From Bacillus oleivorans (lineage in GTDB: Bacteria > Bacillota > Bacilli > Bacillales > JC228), in assembly GCF_900207585.1 (NCBI RefSeq), contig NZ_OAOP01000004.1:186001-250000 (forward strand): DNA of 64,000 bases, written 5' to 3'. Positions 17,407 to 25,177 of this stretch are shown here, in pieces. A program made the position numbers and the translations under genes. The stretch's first letter is position 1; each line of letters begins with the position of its first letter. The notes below the pieces were generated by a model. That model worked only from the letters and a program-made list of their open reading frames with translations. It was not told the DNA's origin and ran no database searches.

Positions 17407-18378
17407 TTAATTCAAATCTAATGAAGGAATTAGCTCAGCAAATAATGCATCTTGCTCTTTTAACAGATTTGTAAATCCTTCAGCATTTTCATAGCGATAA
17501 CCTAATCCTAGCGTATCGAGGGTAGCTTTAAATTCTTCACTTTGTGCTGTTTCACCAAATGATTCTTCCAATGTTTTTACGACATCTTCAGGCGTGTCTT
17601 TTGGAACAGCAAGACCTCGCCAAGTACCAATGGATAAATCAATTCCGCTTTCTTTAAGTGTTGGAACATCTGGCAGAGATTCCACACGCTCATCAGCCAT
17701 GACTGCTAGCACTTTAAGCTCGCCTGCTTCTACTTGTGTACGAACTTCAGCTGGACTTACGGATACTGCGTCAATATGTCCGCCAAGTAATGCTGTTACA
17801 GCTGGTGCTGCTCCTTCAAATGGAACATGGTTAAAAGTAACATCTGTTTCTTGTTCTAAAGCCGAAGCCGCTAAATGCCAAATCGCACCTGTACCTGAGT
17901 TTCCGACCTTAAGGTTTTCTTCTTTTGCTGCTGCAATAAATTCTTCGATTGTATTCCATGGTGCATCAGCTGAAACTGTAATAGCTGCTGGGTCTTCATT
18001 TAGTAAAGCTACTGGATGGAAGTCTTCGTATGAGAATTGAGCTAAACCAGAATGAGGTAATGTTAACAATTCAACTGTAATCATTGATACTGTGTATCCG
18101 TCAGGATTCGCATTGGCACCGTTTTGCATACCAACCGCACCGCCGCCTCCTTCTCTATTTACAACTGCTACAGATTGACCTAAGTCAGTTTGATCAGCGA
18201 ATGAACGAGCTAACGAATCAGTTCCGCCGCCGGCAGCATAAGGAACGATTAGTTCAATGGATTTAGTCGGAAAGTCTGAACCTGAAGCGTTTTCATTATT
18301 TGCATCATTTGAGCTGCTGCAAGCTGCAAGGATAAGAGATAAGACTAGTAGAATACTAGCTAATTTAAATTTTTTCAT
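17407..18378 (-). CDS. tctC: Tripartite tricarboxylate transporter substrate-binding lipoprotein (TctC/Bug family)
   Basis: A 323-aa lipoprotein: signal peptide with lipobox LAAC (Cys20), a Ser/Asn linker, then a Bug-type solute-binding domain starting FPTKSIELIVPYAAGGGTDSLAR. It would sit on the outer face of the membrane and deliver a carboxylate to TctAB. As first transport gene after the regulator, followed by a stabilising hairpin, it is likely the most abundant product of the operon. The ligand is inferred to be a sugar acid from the adjoining kdgK and kdgA. Confidence 0.92.
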   Translation of the reverse strand: MKKFKLASILLVLSLILAACSSSNDANNENASGSDFPTKSIELIVPYAAGGGTDSLARSFADQTDLGQSVAVVNREGGGGAVGMQNGANANPDGYTVSMITVELLTLPHSGLAQFSYEDFHPVALLNEDPAAITVSADAPWNTIEEFIAAAKEENLKVGNSGTGAIWHLAASALEQETDVTFNHVPFEGAAPAVTALLGGHIDAVSVSPAEVRTQVEAGELKVLAVMADERVESLPDVPTLKESGIDLSIGTWRGLAVPKDTPEDVVKTLEESFGETAQSEEFKATLDTLGLGYRYENAEGFTNLLKEQDALFAELIPSLDLN

Positions 18379-18419
18379 AAAATAGAACCCCCTGTTTTTA
18401 CATAGATGATTTTTACTTG

Positions 18420-19172
18420 CTAAAAAATAGATCCAAGCTGTTTAGATATGTTTTGTGCTGTTTCTCTTAATTTTGGAATACAAGTTTCAAGCTTTTCTTT
18501 CGTCATTCTAGTAAGCGGACCTGTCACGCTAATCGCGTATTGAACGTGATTCCGATGATCTTTTATAGGTGCAGCCACGCATTGAATACCGGCCTCATGT
18601 TCCTCATTGTCAAACGAAATTTCATCAAGCCTGATTTTTTCCAATTCACTTAGTAAGGCTTGCCCATCTATGATCGTATTTTGGGTATACGATCGAAAGT
18701 CATTATTTTCGATAAATCTAGTAATACTAGCTTTATCGAAATGGGCTAAAATCGCCTTCCCTACACCAGTACAGTGTAATTGCGCTCTTCTCCCGATTTG
18801 TGAATAGATTCGGATTGTAGAATTATTATCGACTTTATCGATATAAACAATTTCATATCCATCTAACATAACCAGATGAACAATTTCCCCTGTATCAGCA
18901 CTGAGCTTCTCCAGATAAGGACGTGCAATTTCCACTACATTTAAGTTTTCCACTACCACTTGATTCATTTCTATAAACTTTAACCCTAAACGATAGCTTG
19001 CATCTTTGCCAAACTTTTGAACGTAGCCATATCCTTCTAGCGACATCAGTAACCGGTGTGCTGTACTTTTTGCTACATCTAAAGATTTAGAGATTTCTGT
19101 TACCCCAAGTCCTTTAGGGTTATTTTTCAACAATTCAAGAATGTGCAAAGCACGATCAACGGATTGGATCAT
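18420..19172 (-). CDS. IclR family transcriptional regulator of the sugar-acid operon
   Basis: A 250-aa protein with an N-terminal winged helix (SVDRALHILELL, then the recognition region DVAKSTAHRLLMSLEGYGYV) and a C-terminal effector-binding GAF-like domain with HCTGVGKAILAH. It is the first gene of the operon and ends 41 nt before tctC. GGGGG lies 6 nt before the ATG, and an in-frame GTG directly before is less likely. By family and position it should repress its own operon and respond to the imported acid or KDG (inference). Confidence 0.88.
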   Translation of the reverse strand: MIQSVDRALHILELLKNNPKGLGVTEISKSLDVAKSTAHRLLMSLEGYGYVQKFGKDASYRLGLKFIEMNQVVVENLNVVEIARPYLEKLSADTGEIVHLVMLDGYEIVYIDKVDNNSTIRIYSQIGRRAQLHCTGVGKAILAHFDKASITRFIENNDFRSYTQNTIIDGQALLSELEKIRLDEISFDNEEHEAGIQCVAAPIKDHRNHVQYAISVTGPLTRMTKEKLETCIPKLRETAQNISKQLGSIF

Positions 19173-19189
19173 CACACTCCCCCTTTATT

Positions 19190-19206
19190 GTTCCGTATTA
19201 TGGAAC
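19190..19206. promoter_or_regulatory. Candidate IclR-family operator
   Basis: GTTCCGTATTATGGAAC is a perfect dyad GTTCC-N7-GGAAC, the spacing and sequence type bound by IclR/KdgR-like regulators. It lies between the predicted -10 and the iclR start, where binding would block transcription. Confidence 0.65.
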
Positions 19207-19227
19207 CGCTTTCTTTATTATGGTACT

Positions 19228-19257
19228 ACTATAAATCATTTGTGAAAACGTTGTCAA
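19228..19257 (-). promoter_or_regulatory. SigA promoter of the sugar-acid operon
   Basis: The minus strand reads TTGACA (19252-19257), an 18-bp spacer and TATAGT (19228-19233). Confidence 0.7.
19243..19256 (+). promoter_or_regulatory. CcpA-binding cre site over the operon -35
   Basis: TGAAAACGTTGTCA matches the Bacillus cre consensus TGWAANCGNTNWCA at every defined position, and it overlaps the -35 hexamer. Carbon catabolite repression of the operon by CcpA is expected. Confidence 0.75.
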
Positions 19258-19453
19258 CTAATTTTCTTGAAATTAGAATGTCTAGTAGAGTAAAAATAGC
19301 TAATTTTGCAATATATAAATTGTTATCAGAAACTAAATGTCTAAAAATTTCATAAGATTTTGGTTTAGACTTTTATATTCCTGGATATTAAAGAATATAA
19401 ATGTCATAGATTACTATCTCCCCCTTACACAAGAAAGGAGGTGAATTCTTTTC

Positions 19454-20272
19454 TTGCATAAACTGCTCATTGTTTTGTTTTTTATCATTGCTGCTATTAG
19501 TATTCCTTCATTAGCCTCTGCTCAAAGTAATAGTCTGCCCGCTGGAATAGAAGAGGTTGAAACAGTTACTGATCAATCTCATGCCAATACAGAAGAGATA
19601 TCTCAAAAGTTTCCTTTACATGAAGATGATTCTTTTGAATCTCTACATAAAGAAGCAAACAACGTAAAAGATTCAGTCGAGGGACTTAAGGATGCTGTCT
19701 TGGATTCAGTGGACTCAGCTGGCCAATCAGAAATTAATCTAAAGGTTGATAACACTATCATCAATCTAGAAATCTCTGCTGCACGAGGCAAGGCTGAAGT
19801 GAAAACGTCTATCAAATTTCGGGAATCAGACTCAAATCCTCCTGGCGCAAATAATAATAACTCGACTAATGAAATCAAAGATAATCATGGGCAATCAAAT
19901 GAAATACATGGGGAACGGCAAGTACTCGAACTTACACAGCCGAAATCAGTAAAGGATACAAAAAATGAGATTCAAACTGATTTCCAACAGCCTACACAGG
20001 AATCATCTCACTCATTGCCTAATACCGAAGGCCCGATGCTTTTCTTTTATGAACATCCAGGAGTTGTTGGACCACAAAGCGGCGGTTTTGGAAGTGGTCA
20101 TTCTGCCAACTCAGATTTAAACTCAAGTGGTGCTTTTTATGGATTCCTGCAGGATCAGCTTCGAGTGTTTGAATTAAAACAAAGTGTATTATCCGGAAGA
20201 GTTTCATTTTACTTTGATCAATGGTTAAATGCTCCTCCCGTTCAGCCGCCAGAAACATCCTTCTTCTTTTAA
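19454..20272 (+). CDS. Secreted protein of unknown function, 272 aa
   Basis: TTG start with a strong AAAGGAGGTG about 12 nt upstream. An N-terminal signal peptide ends near ASA (residue 23). The mature part is hydrophilic and rich in Ser, Asn, Glu and Gln, with no Cys, and has a short ordered-looking segment SEINLKVDNTIINLEIS around residues 95-111. It then has a low-complexity Asn-rich stretch and a Gly/Ser-rich C-terminal part ending ETSFFF. No family is recognised. It is followed after 41 bp by another secreted low-complexity protein, so the pair is probably one transcription unit with a surface, biofilm or spore-coat type role (inference only). Confidence 0.75.
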   Translation: MHKLLIVLFFIIAAISIPSLASAQSNSLPAGIEEVETVTDQSHANTEEISQKFPLHEDDSFESLHKEANNVKDSVEGLKDAVLDSVDSAGQSEINLKVDNTIINLEISAARGKAEVKTSIKFRESDSNPPGANNNNSTNEIKDNHGQSNEIHGERQVLELTQPKSVKDTKNEIQTDFQQPTQESSHSLPNTEGPMLFFYEHPGVVGPQSGGFGSGHSANSDLNSSGAFYGFLQDQLRVFELKQSVLSGRVSFYFDQWLNAPPVQPPETSFFF

Positions 20273-20313
20273 CACTAAAATTTATCTAAAAAAGAAGAAG
20301 GAGAGATTTTATT

Positions 20314-21114
20314 ATGAAAAAAGGATTAAAATTAATGGTTGTTTCTGGTGTTATAACTGTTGGATTATGGATGGATGCAGCATCATCAGCTAGCGCTTTT
20401 GGAATTGAACTGGGTTCTGAGACGGATGCCAAAATAAATAGCAATCTCCAAAGTCAAATACTTAACAGTGAACTGCAGCTAGATTCCGGTGTTACAGGAG
20501 ATGTGAATACTGGCCTATCGCTTAGTCTTGAAGGTGAGGACGACTCAGTCTCACTCAAAAAGCACCTGCAAGGTACTACGGAATTAGATACGAAAGGCTC
20601 TTTAGAAATTAGAGGGGCTGCTGAGACAGATGGTTCAGCCGGGCTAGAAGGAAAAGCTGGAGCTGAAGTTAATGGTAAGACTTCAGCAGAAGGTTCTATT
20701 GATAATGCCAAAACAAGTGTAAAGGCAGATGCTGGTGATGAAACAACGGTTGAAACATCAGCCAATGTGAACGGATCCTCTAACGCTGATGCTTCTGGAA
20801 AAGCTAATACCTCTTTTGCCAATGCTTGTACGAAAGAAGAGCTTCTTGGTAATGTAAAAGCTAAAACCTCTACAAATGCAAAAGCATCACTTTCGGTAGA
20901 TGAGGATGTATCAGCAGATGCTTCAGCTGAAGCTAGGGCTGGCGTGAACCAAACTATACAAACAGCGGCAGCGGCTTTTGCTCAAAAACAAGCTGAAATT
21001 CAAGCAAATGCAGAGCTTTCAGCAGCGAGTGAACTCGAATTAAATGCTTTTGAACAATTTATTTTAGATCTTTCTAATACACTCGGAATTGGATTACAAG
21101 TAAATTTAAATTAA
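20314..21114 (+). CDS. Secreted Ala/Ser/Asp-rich low-complexity protein, 266 aa
   Basis: Signal peptide ending near ASA (residue 28). Residues 60-220 are built from small polar residues in alternating short runs (for example KTSAEGSIDNAKTSVKADAG), with Lys and acidic residues spaced through, and a single Cys in FANACTKEELLG. The C-terminal 60 residues look helical (QTAAAAFAQKQAEIQANAELSAASELELNAFEQ in part). AAGGAG lies about 9 nt before the ATG, and a strong terminator follows. I recognise no domain. The alternating pattern could form an extended or beta-rich surface structure. It shares an operon with the preceding secreted protein. Confidence 0.75.
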   Translation: MKKGLKLMVVSGVITVGLWMDAASSASAFGIELGSETDAKINSNLQSQILNSELQLDSGVTGDVNTGLSLSLEGEDDSVSLKKHLQGTTELDTKGSLEIRGAAETDGSAGLEGKAGAEVNGKTSAEGSIDNAKTSVKADAGDETTVETSANVNGSSNADASGKANTSFANACTKEELLGNVKAKTSTNAKASLSVDEDVSADASAEARAGVNQTIQTAAAAFAQKQAEIQANAELSAASELELNAFEQFILDLSNTLGIGLQVNLN

Positions 21115-21118
21115 ATCA

Positions 21119-21158
21119 AAAAGGCAGTAAGAGGGTGAATCCTCTTACTGCTTTTTTT
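21119..21158. terminator. Strong terminator after the secreted pair
   Basis: GCAGTAAGAGG (21124-21134) pairs perfectly with CCTCTTACTGC (21141-21151) and is followed by seven T. The reverse strand also has five T, so it can serve the convergent arsR-like gene. Confidence 0.9.
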
Positions 21159-21171
21159 GTGATTAAGCCTA

Positions 21172-21501
21172 CTATTCATCTTGATCAGACTCAACAAATT
21201 CTTTAAGGGCAAACAACTTTTCATCCCAATATTGTTCGAAATAAGAGAGCCAATCTTTGATTTCAGCCAATGGTTTTGGCTGGAGCTTGTACCGGGTTTC
21301 CCGTCCAACCTTCTGGCTGCTGACAAGACCGGCATCTGAAAGAACTTTTAAATGCTTATTTACAGCAGTTCGGCTTATTGGAAATTTATTTGTTATGGAA
21401 GCAATCGGCATTTCATTGTCAGCCAGTAATTTCAGCATTTTTCGGCGAGTGGGATCGGCAATTGCTTGAAAAACATCATGTTTCGTTTGAATTGCAGACA
21501 A
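21172..21501 (-). CDS. ArsR-type winged-helix regulator
   Basis: A 109-aa regulator starting at TTG, with GAGGG overlapping the end of the upstream gene. The winged helix spans about residues 10-85: FQAIADPTRRKMLKLL, recognition helix ISRTAVNKHLKVLSDAGLV, and wing VGRETRYKLQPKPL. The family binds a palindromic operator as a dimer. It lies 3 nt after an SRPBCC protein gene, a pairing widespread in Bacilli, and probably autoregulates through the twin palindromes at 21956-21999. No metal-binding Cys motif is present. Confidence 0.88.
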   Translation of the reverse strand: MSAIQTKHDVFQAIADPTRRKMLKLLADNEMPIASITNKFPISRTAVNKHLKVLSDAGLVSSQKVGRETRYKLQPKPLAEIKDWLSYFEQYWDEKLFALKEFVESDQDE

Positions 21502-21504
21502 ATT

Positions 21505-21930
21505 TTAACCCTCGATATATGCCGGAAGGGCCTCTTTGACAATTTTCTCCCATCCGCCATCCATAACGTTACGAATAACAGAATGCGGTTGCCCAAACTT
21601 AGTAACCTCTTCAGCCTTCCACCCAGAGTGAATTAAGGTAAACTCTGTTTTCTCATCGTCTACTTTATTTAATTCAAAAACAACATGCCAATCCCTGTCC
21701 CAATCAAAACCGACACGATTTGGAGGGTCTAGCTCTGTTACTTTGCAAGGAGAATCACCGTATGGACCTGCATGCAGAATAAATTCATGACCTAAAACGG
21801 GTTCAAATGTATTTGGCATCCACCATCCTTCAATCCCTTCGGATGTTGCAACGGCTTTCCATACTTTTTCAATAGGGGCATCAATTATTATTGTTTTACG
21901 GATTTCTGGCAGTTTTTCTTGTGTTTCCAT
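21505..21930 (-). CDS. SRPBCC/AHSA1 domain protein
   Basis: A 141-aa START-like fold protein: IRKTIIIDAPIEKVWKAVATSEGIEGWW at the N-terminus, then FDWDRDWHVVFELNKV and FTLIHSGWKAEEVTKFG. Aha1-type single-domain proteins of this group usually bind a hydrophobic ligand; their function in bacteria is mostly unassigned. The start at 21930 has GGAGG 10 nt upstream, and two upstream in-frame ATGs would run into the operator. First gene of a two-gene operon with the ArsR-type regulator. Confidence 0.85.
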   Translation of the reverse strand: METQEKLPEIRKTIIIDAPIEKVWKAVATSEGIEGWWMPNTFEPVLGHEFILHAGPYGDSPCKVTELDPPNRVGFDWDRDWHVVFELNKVDDEKTEFTLIHSGWKAEEVTKFGQPHSVIRNVMDGGWEKIVKEALPAYIEG

Positions 21931-21955
21931 ATTTGTTTTACCTCCTGACATAAAT

Positions 21956-21999
21956 AACACCTAATGGTGTCATAAGTTATTATAACACCATTAGGTGTT
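21956..21999. promoter_or_regulatory. Twin palindromic operator and -10 of the SRPBCC-arsR operon
   Basis: Two sites, ACACCTAATGGTGT (21957-21970) and ACACCATTAGGTGT (21985-21998), are each palindromic and also inverted copies of each other, with centres 28 bp apart. A minus-strand TATAAT lies between them. Expected to bind the ArsR-type regulator. Confidence 0.75.
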
Positions 22000-22105
22000 A
22001 CTTTTCACTGATTTCTTTTACTTAATTTTTTCCATAAGTTCGGTCTTTAAAAAGTGTATAAAAACGAAAGCCGTTCACCATCTTAACAAATAAGGAGATG
22101 ATCGT

Positions 22106-22324
22106 ATGCCAGACAGAGAACCAAATGTAGAATCAGCGAACCATCCTGACACAAAAAAAGAAAGTATTATCAGTGATCCAGGAAGTCATCAATTGGGAGT
22201 TATTGTTTCTGCAAATAAACTTGAACCGAAACAAGAAAATAATCCCCTGCATCTTTCAGGAAAAACCAACGATAAAATGGAAGATTTTGAAAGGCTCATG
22301 CGCGGTAACCCCGCTGGCGAGTAA
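22106..22324 (+). CDS. Small hydrophilic protein, 72 aa, unknown
   Basis: Starts MPDREPNVESANHPD with AAGGAGATG about 7 nt before the ATG. The sequence is polar, without membrane or signal features, and ends MRGNPAGE. It is followed by a second small gene after 20 nt, so the two are probably co-transcribed. No family recognised. Confidence 0.55.
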   Translation: MPDREPNVESANHPDTKKESIISDPGSHQLGVIVSANKLEPKQENNPLHLSGKTNDKMEDFERLMRGNPAGE

Positions 22325-22344
22325 AAATTCGAGGAGGATCCATC

Positions 22345-22464
22345 ATGGCAGATTGGAATGAGCAAGCAGCACCTAATAATAATACACCACCAGAAGTTCT
22401 CCGTTCTTCTTTAAAAGAACAAAAAGATAATCGTAAAGCCAAAAAGAAAAAACAGAAAAAATAG
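22345..22464 (+). CDS. Small Lys-rich protein, 39 aa
   Basis: A 39-residue frame starting MADWNEQAAPNNN and ending in a run of lysines (KKKKQKK), with a perfect GAGGAGG 6-8 nt before the ATG. The Asn-rich head and basic tail recall small spore-associated proteins, but this is not proven. Downstream of the 72-aa gene. Confidence 0.6.
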   Translation: MADWNEQAAPNNNTPPEVLRSSLKEQKDNRKAKKKKQKK

Positions 22465-22491
22465 GATGTAAGCATTTAGGCTGCCTGCATC

Positions 22492-23259
22492 CTATGAATG
22501 AATGATATTTAATAGTTTCTCTAGTCCCTCTAGTAATCGAGGAGATGGTCTGCAATACAGGGATTCCTCTAATATATGAATTCTTTTATTTTTAACGGCT
22601 GCAAGCTCCGACCATCCTGGGCGTTTTTTAATTAGCTCAGGGTTCATTTTGGACTCTTTTACCCCTACCCAAACCATACAAATATGATCAGGATTTTTTC
22701 GTTTTACCTCATCCCAGTCCGTTTGGACACTCGCTTCATGTTTAGTTTCAAAAATATTATATGCCCCGGCTAACCGGCTTATTTCCGAAAGCCAATTTAG
22801 CCCGCCAGGAGTAAATACAGGCTTTGGCCACCATTCCCAATAAAGGGATGGTCTGTTTTTGATTTGATCAGAGTAAGCTTTAAATCGTCTAACTTCCGCT
22901 TCAAACTGCTCTGCTTTTTCAATTCCCACTTTCTTATATCCCAGTGCCTCACCAATAATCCGAATATCATTCGCGATTTCTTGCAACGAATTGGGGTTAA
23001 GCGTTATGAAAGGAATCTTTCTTTTTTCTAATCCCTCAATATTTTTTTCCATCCCCGGAACACTGAGAGAAGCAAGAACCAAGTCAGGTTTCATAGCTTC
23101 CACTTGATCGATATTAATGGAAAGGTCCGGCCCAACCTTTGGCAAATGATGTATCTCTGGCGGCCAGTCTGAGAAATCATCAACTGCAACCAGGTCTTCT
23201 GTTTTGCCTAAATAGTCAACAATCTCTGTATTGCTCGGACAGATTGACACAACACGCAT
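22492..23259 (-). CDS. Cobalamin/Fe-siderophore-type binding protein without signal peptide
   Basis: A 255-aa TroA/BtuF-fold protein. It begins MRVVSICPSNTEIVDYLG directly at the fold, so no signal peptide or lipobox is visible. It has VGPDLSINIDQVEAMKPDLVLAS (residues 42-64) and WEWWPKPVFTPGGLNWLSE in the second lobe. Most BtuF/FepB relatives are extracellular; this one would be cytosolic unless the start is wrong, and the strong AAAGGAGAC 7 nt before the ATG argues that it is right. Ligand uncertain. No transporter genes are adjacent. Confidence 0.8.
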   Translation of the reverse strand: MRVVSICPSNTEIVDYLGKTEDLVAVDDFSDWPPEIHHLPKVGPDLSINIDQVEAMKPDLVLASLSVPGMEKNIEGLEKRKIPFITLNPNSLQEIANDIRIIGEALGYKKVGIEKAEQFEAEVRRFKAYSDQIKNRPSLYWEWWPKPVFTPGGLNWLSEISRLAGAYNIFETKHEASVQTDWDEVKRKNPDHICMVWVGVKESKMNPELIKKRPGWSELAAVKNKRIHILEESLYCRPSPRLLEGLEKLLNIIHS

Positions 23260-23344
23260 GTGTAAGTCTCCTTTCGTTCGAAAGTGAAGCCTAAAATGTA
23301 TTTATTTGGCGAAAAATAGCCTCTTTTTTCTGAAACTAGACGGT

Positions 23345-23740
23345 TTTTACAGAACTTAACCTTGTTTTACAGAACTCAGTGCGATTTAACTGAACTCAGG
23401 ACCTATTTAAACGAACTTAACACTCACTTAACCGAACTCAATCCCATTTTACAGAACTCAGCACCCACTTATCCGAACTCAATCCCATTTTACAGAACTC
23501 AGCACCCACTTATCCGAACTCAATCCCATTTTACAGAACTCAGCACCCACTTATCCGAACTCAATCCCATTTTACAGAACTCAGCACCCACTTATCCGAA
23601 CTCAATCCCATTTTACAGAACTCAGCACCCACTTATCCGAACTCAATCCCATTTTACAGAACTCAGCAGTCACTAACCGGACGGCCGTGCTTGTTATCCT
23701 AGAACTTCATACCATTTAACCGAACTCAGTTCCGCTTCTC
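23345..23740. repeat. 20-21-bp periodic array with a homogenised 41-bp dimer (array D)
   Basis: GAACT cores begin at 23352, 23372, 23392, 23413, 23434, 23454, 23475, 23495, 23516, 23536, 23557, 23577, 23598, 23618, 23639, 23659, then 23679 (GGAC), 23702 and 23722. From 23432 to 23636 the units form five identical 41-bp dimers, CCGAACTCAATCCCATTTTA followed by a 21-bp CAGAACTC unit, and a sixth partial copy runs to about 23668. The last unit contains the stop codon of the M20 peptidase gene. The flanking monomers are degenerate as in array C. Confidence 0.93.
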
Positions 23741-24964
23741 CAATAGCGGTTCACTTACTCCAGTCATTCCGACTAATCCTAAAACCGTTAGCAAAATCTT
23801 TTGCGGTCCATAAAAAGCATCCGTCGGATCAAAATATTCCTCTAACGTGTGAGCACCGCCAAAGTCTCCTCCGCCCCCAAGCGTTACTGCCGGGATACCA
23901 AGACTGATAGGTACATTAGAATCCGTACTGCTCGCCTGTTCCAAAACAGCGTCAGCCCCCATTGCTTTTGAAGCAGCTAAAGAAGCCTGAACAATAGCAG
24001 ACTCAGGATTTTGTGAACCAGCTGGCCTATTCCCGACCATTTCAATCTCCACCGTTATCGCATCTTTACCCCAGCGGTTATTTTCTAACTCCGCTGCTTT
24101 TTTCAAAATCGTCAATGTTTCTTCTTCTAGCTTCTTTAGTTCCTCTGGTGAAGTAGAACGCAAATCAATCACCATATTTGCTAGTGCGGCAATCGTATTG
24201 ACAGAGGTTCCTCCTGAAATCGTCCCCACATTGAAAGTCGTCTTAGGATCTTTTGGCGTTTCCAAATCTGAGATCATTGAAATCGCTCTGCCTAAAGCAT
24301 GAATCGCACTTGGTGTCCCGAATGCTCCAAAGCTATGGCCACCTCGACCTCTATATGTAATACTGTACCGCACGCTACCTGTCGCGAGGTAGGTTGTTCG
24401 AGTCGGATCCCCCGGTTCTATCGAAATAAATCCATCTATATCGTGACGATTTTCAAAAAGTGCCTTAACACCCCGTAAATCACCTAAACCTTCTTCTCCC
24501 ATGGTAGCGCCAAAAATGATATCGCCTTCCGTTTCAATTTTGGCCGTATTTAAAGCACGAATTAAAGTTAAAACAGCAGCCAGCCCTCTTCCATCATCCG
24601 AAATGCCGGGAGCATATATTTTTCCATCCTTTTCTTTAGCAGCCGTGGCGGTTCCCTCTGGAAAAACAGTATCTAAGTGGGCACAAACGACAAGCTTTGG
24701 TCCGTTTCCTTTACCCCGTCTTACACCAAACACATTTCCGACTAGATCCGTTTGGACATCTTCAATTCCTAATTCAATCAGCTTTCTTTTAAAAACTTTG
24801 CCTCTAGCCTGTTCTTGAAAAGTAGGAGCTGGGATTGCGGTTAACTCAATTTGCTCTGCTGTTGTCCGATCATTATCATCTTTTAGAAAAGAAAAAGCTT
24901 CCTTAATCGCTTCATCCGTTAGCAGACTATTAAATATACTTTGAATTTCTGCTGATATGTTCAT
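23726..24964 (-). CDS. M20 family metallopeptidase (peptidase T-like)
   Basis: A 412-aa di-zinc peptidase. Metal and catalytic motifs are AHLDTVFP (His and Asp), GISDDGRG (bridging Asp) and GATMGEEGLGDLRG (catalytic Glu-Glu), and the lid domain carries GRGGHSFGAFG. It probably trims small peptides in the cytosol; the exact specificity is not predictable. The gene ends inside the last unit of repeat array D, so its final residues and stop are part of a repeat unit. AAAGGGG lies upstream of the ATG. Confidence 0.87.
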   Translation of the reverse strand: MNISAEIQSIFNSLLTDEAIKEAFSFLKDDNDRTTAEQIELTAIPAPTFQEQARGKVFKRKLIELGIEDVQTDLVGNVFGVRRGKGNGPKLVVCAHLDTVFPEGTATAAKEKDGKIYAPGISDDGRGLAAVLTLIRALNTAKIETEGDIIFGATMGEEGLGDLRGVKALFENRHDIDGFISIEPGDPTRTTYLATGSVRYSITYRGRGGHSFGAFGTPSAIHALGRAISMISDLETPKDPKTTFNVGTISGGTSVNTIAALANMVIDLRSTSPEELKKLEEETLTILKKAAELENNRWGKDAITVEIEMVGNRPAGSQNPESAIVQASLAASKAMGADAVLEQASSTDSNVPISLGIPAVTLGGGGDFGGAHTLEEYFDPTDAFYGPQKILLTVLGLVGMTGVSEPLLEKRN

Positions 24965-25069
24965 CTTTATGCAATACCCCTTTCGTTTGCCGGTTTGTTT
25001 AATTATATTTTAACAAGCTTTTGCACATTAAACAGAGAAATCTCTCACTATATCTACTACTTGATTAAT

Positions 25070-25102
25070 AAAATAAGGCAGAGACGGCACCCTGCCTTAT
25101 TT
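25070..25102 (-). terminator. Terminator of the membrane-GNAT gene
   Basis: AAATAAGGCAG (25071-25081) pairs with CTGCCTTATTT (25092-25102) around a 10-nt loop. Confidence 0.7.
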
Positions 25103-25177
25103 CTCATATGAAACGACCAGGATCGCCCCTTCCGCCTTTGCGTTCCTCAAATAACTTTCCCTGCGGTAAACAGACAC

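Noticed and set aside
23362..23676. 104-aa frame of repeated LTELNTH/RTQ-type peptides
   Set aside because: Translation of the 41-bp dimer array; no ribosome site.
4480..23740. GAAC cores as LexA boxes
   Set aside because: The LexA box needs CGAAC-N4-GTTCG; here no inverted half follows at that spacing, and the adjacent genes are not SOS genes.
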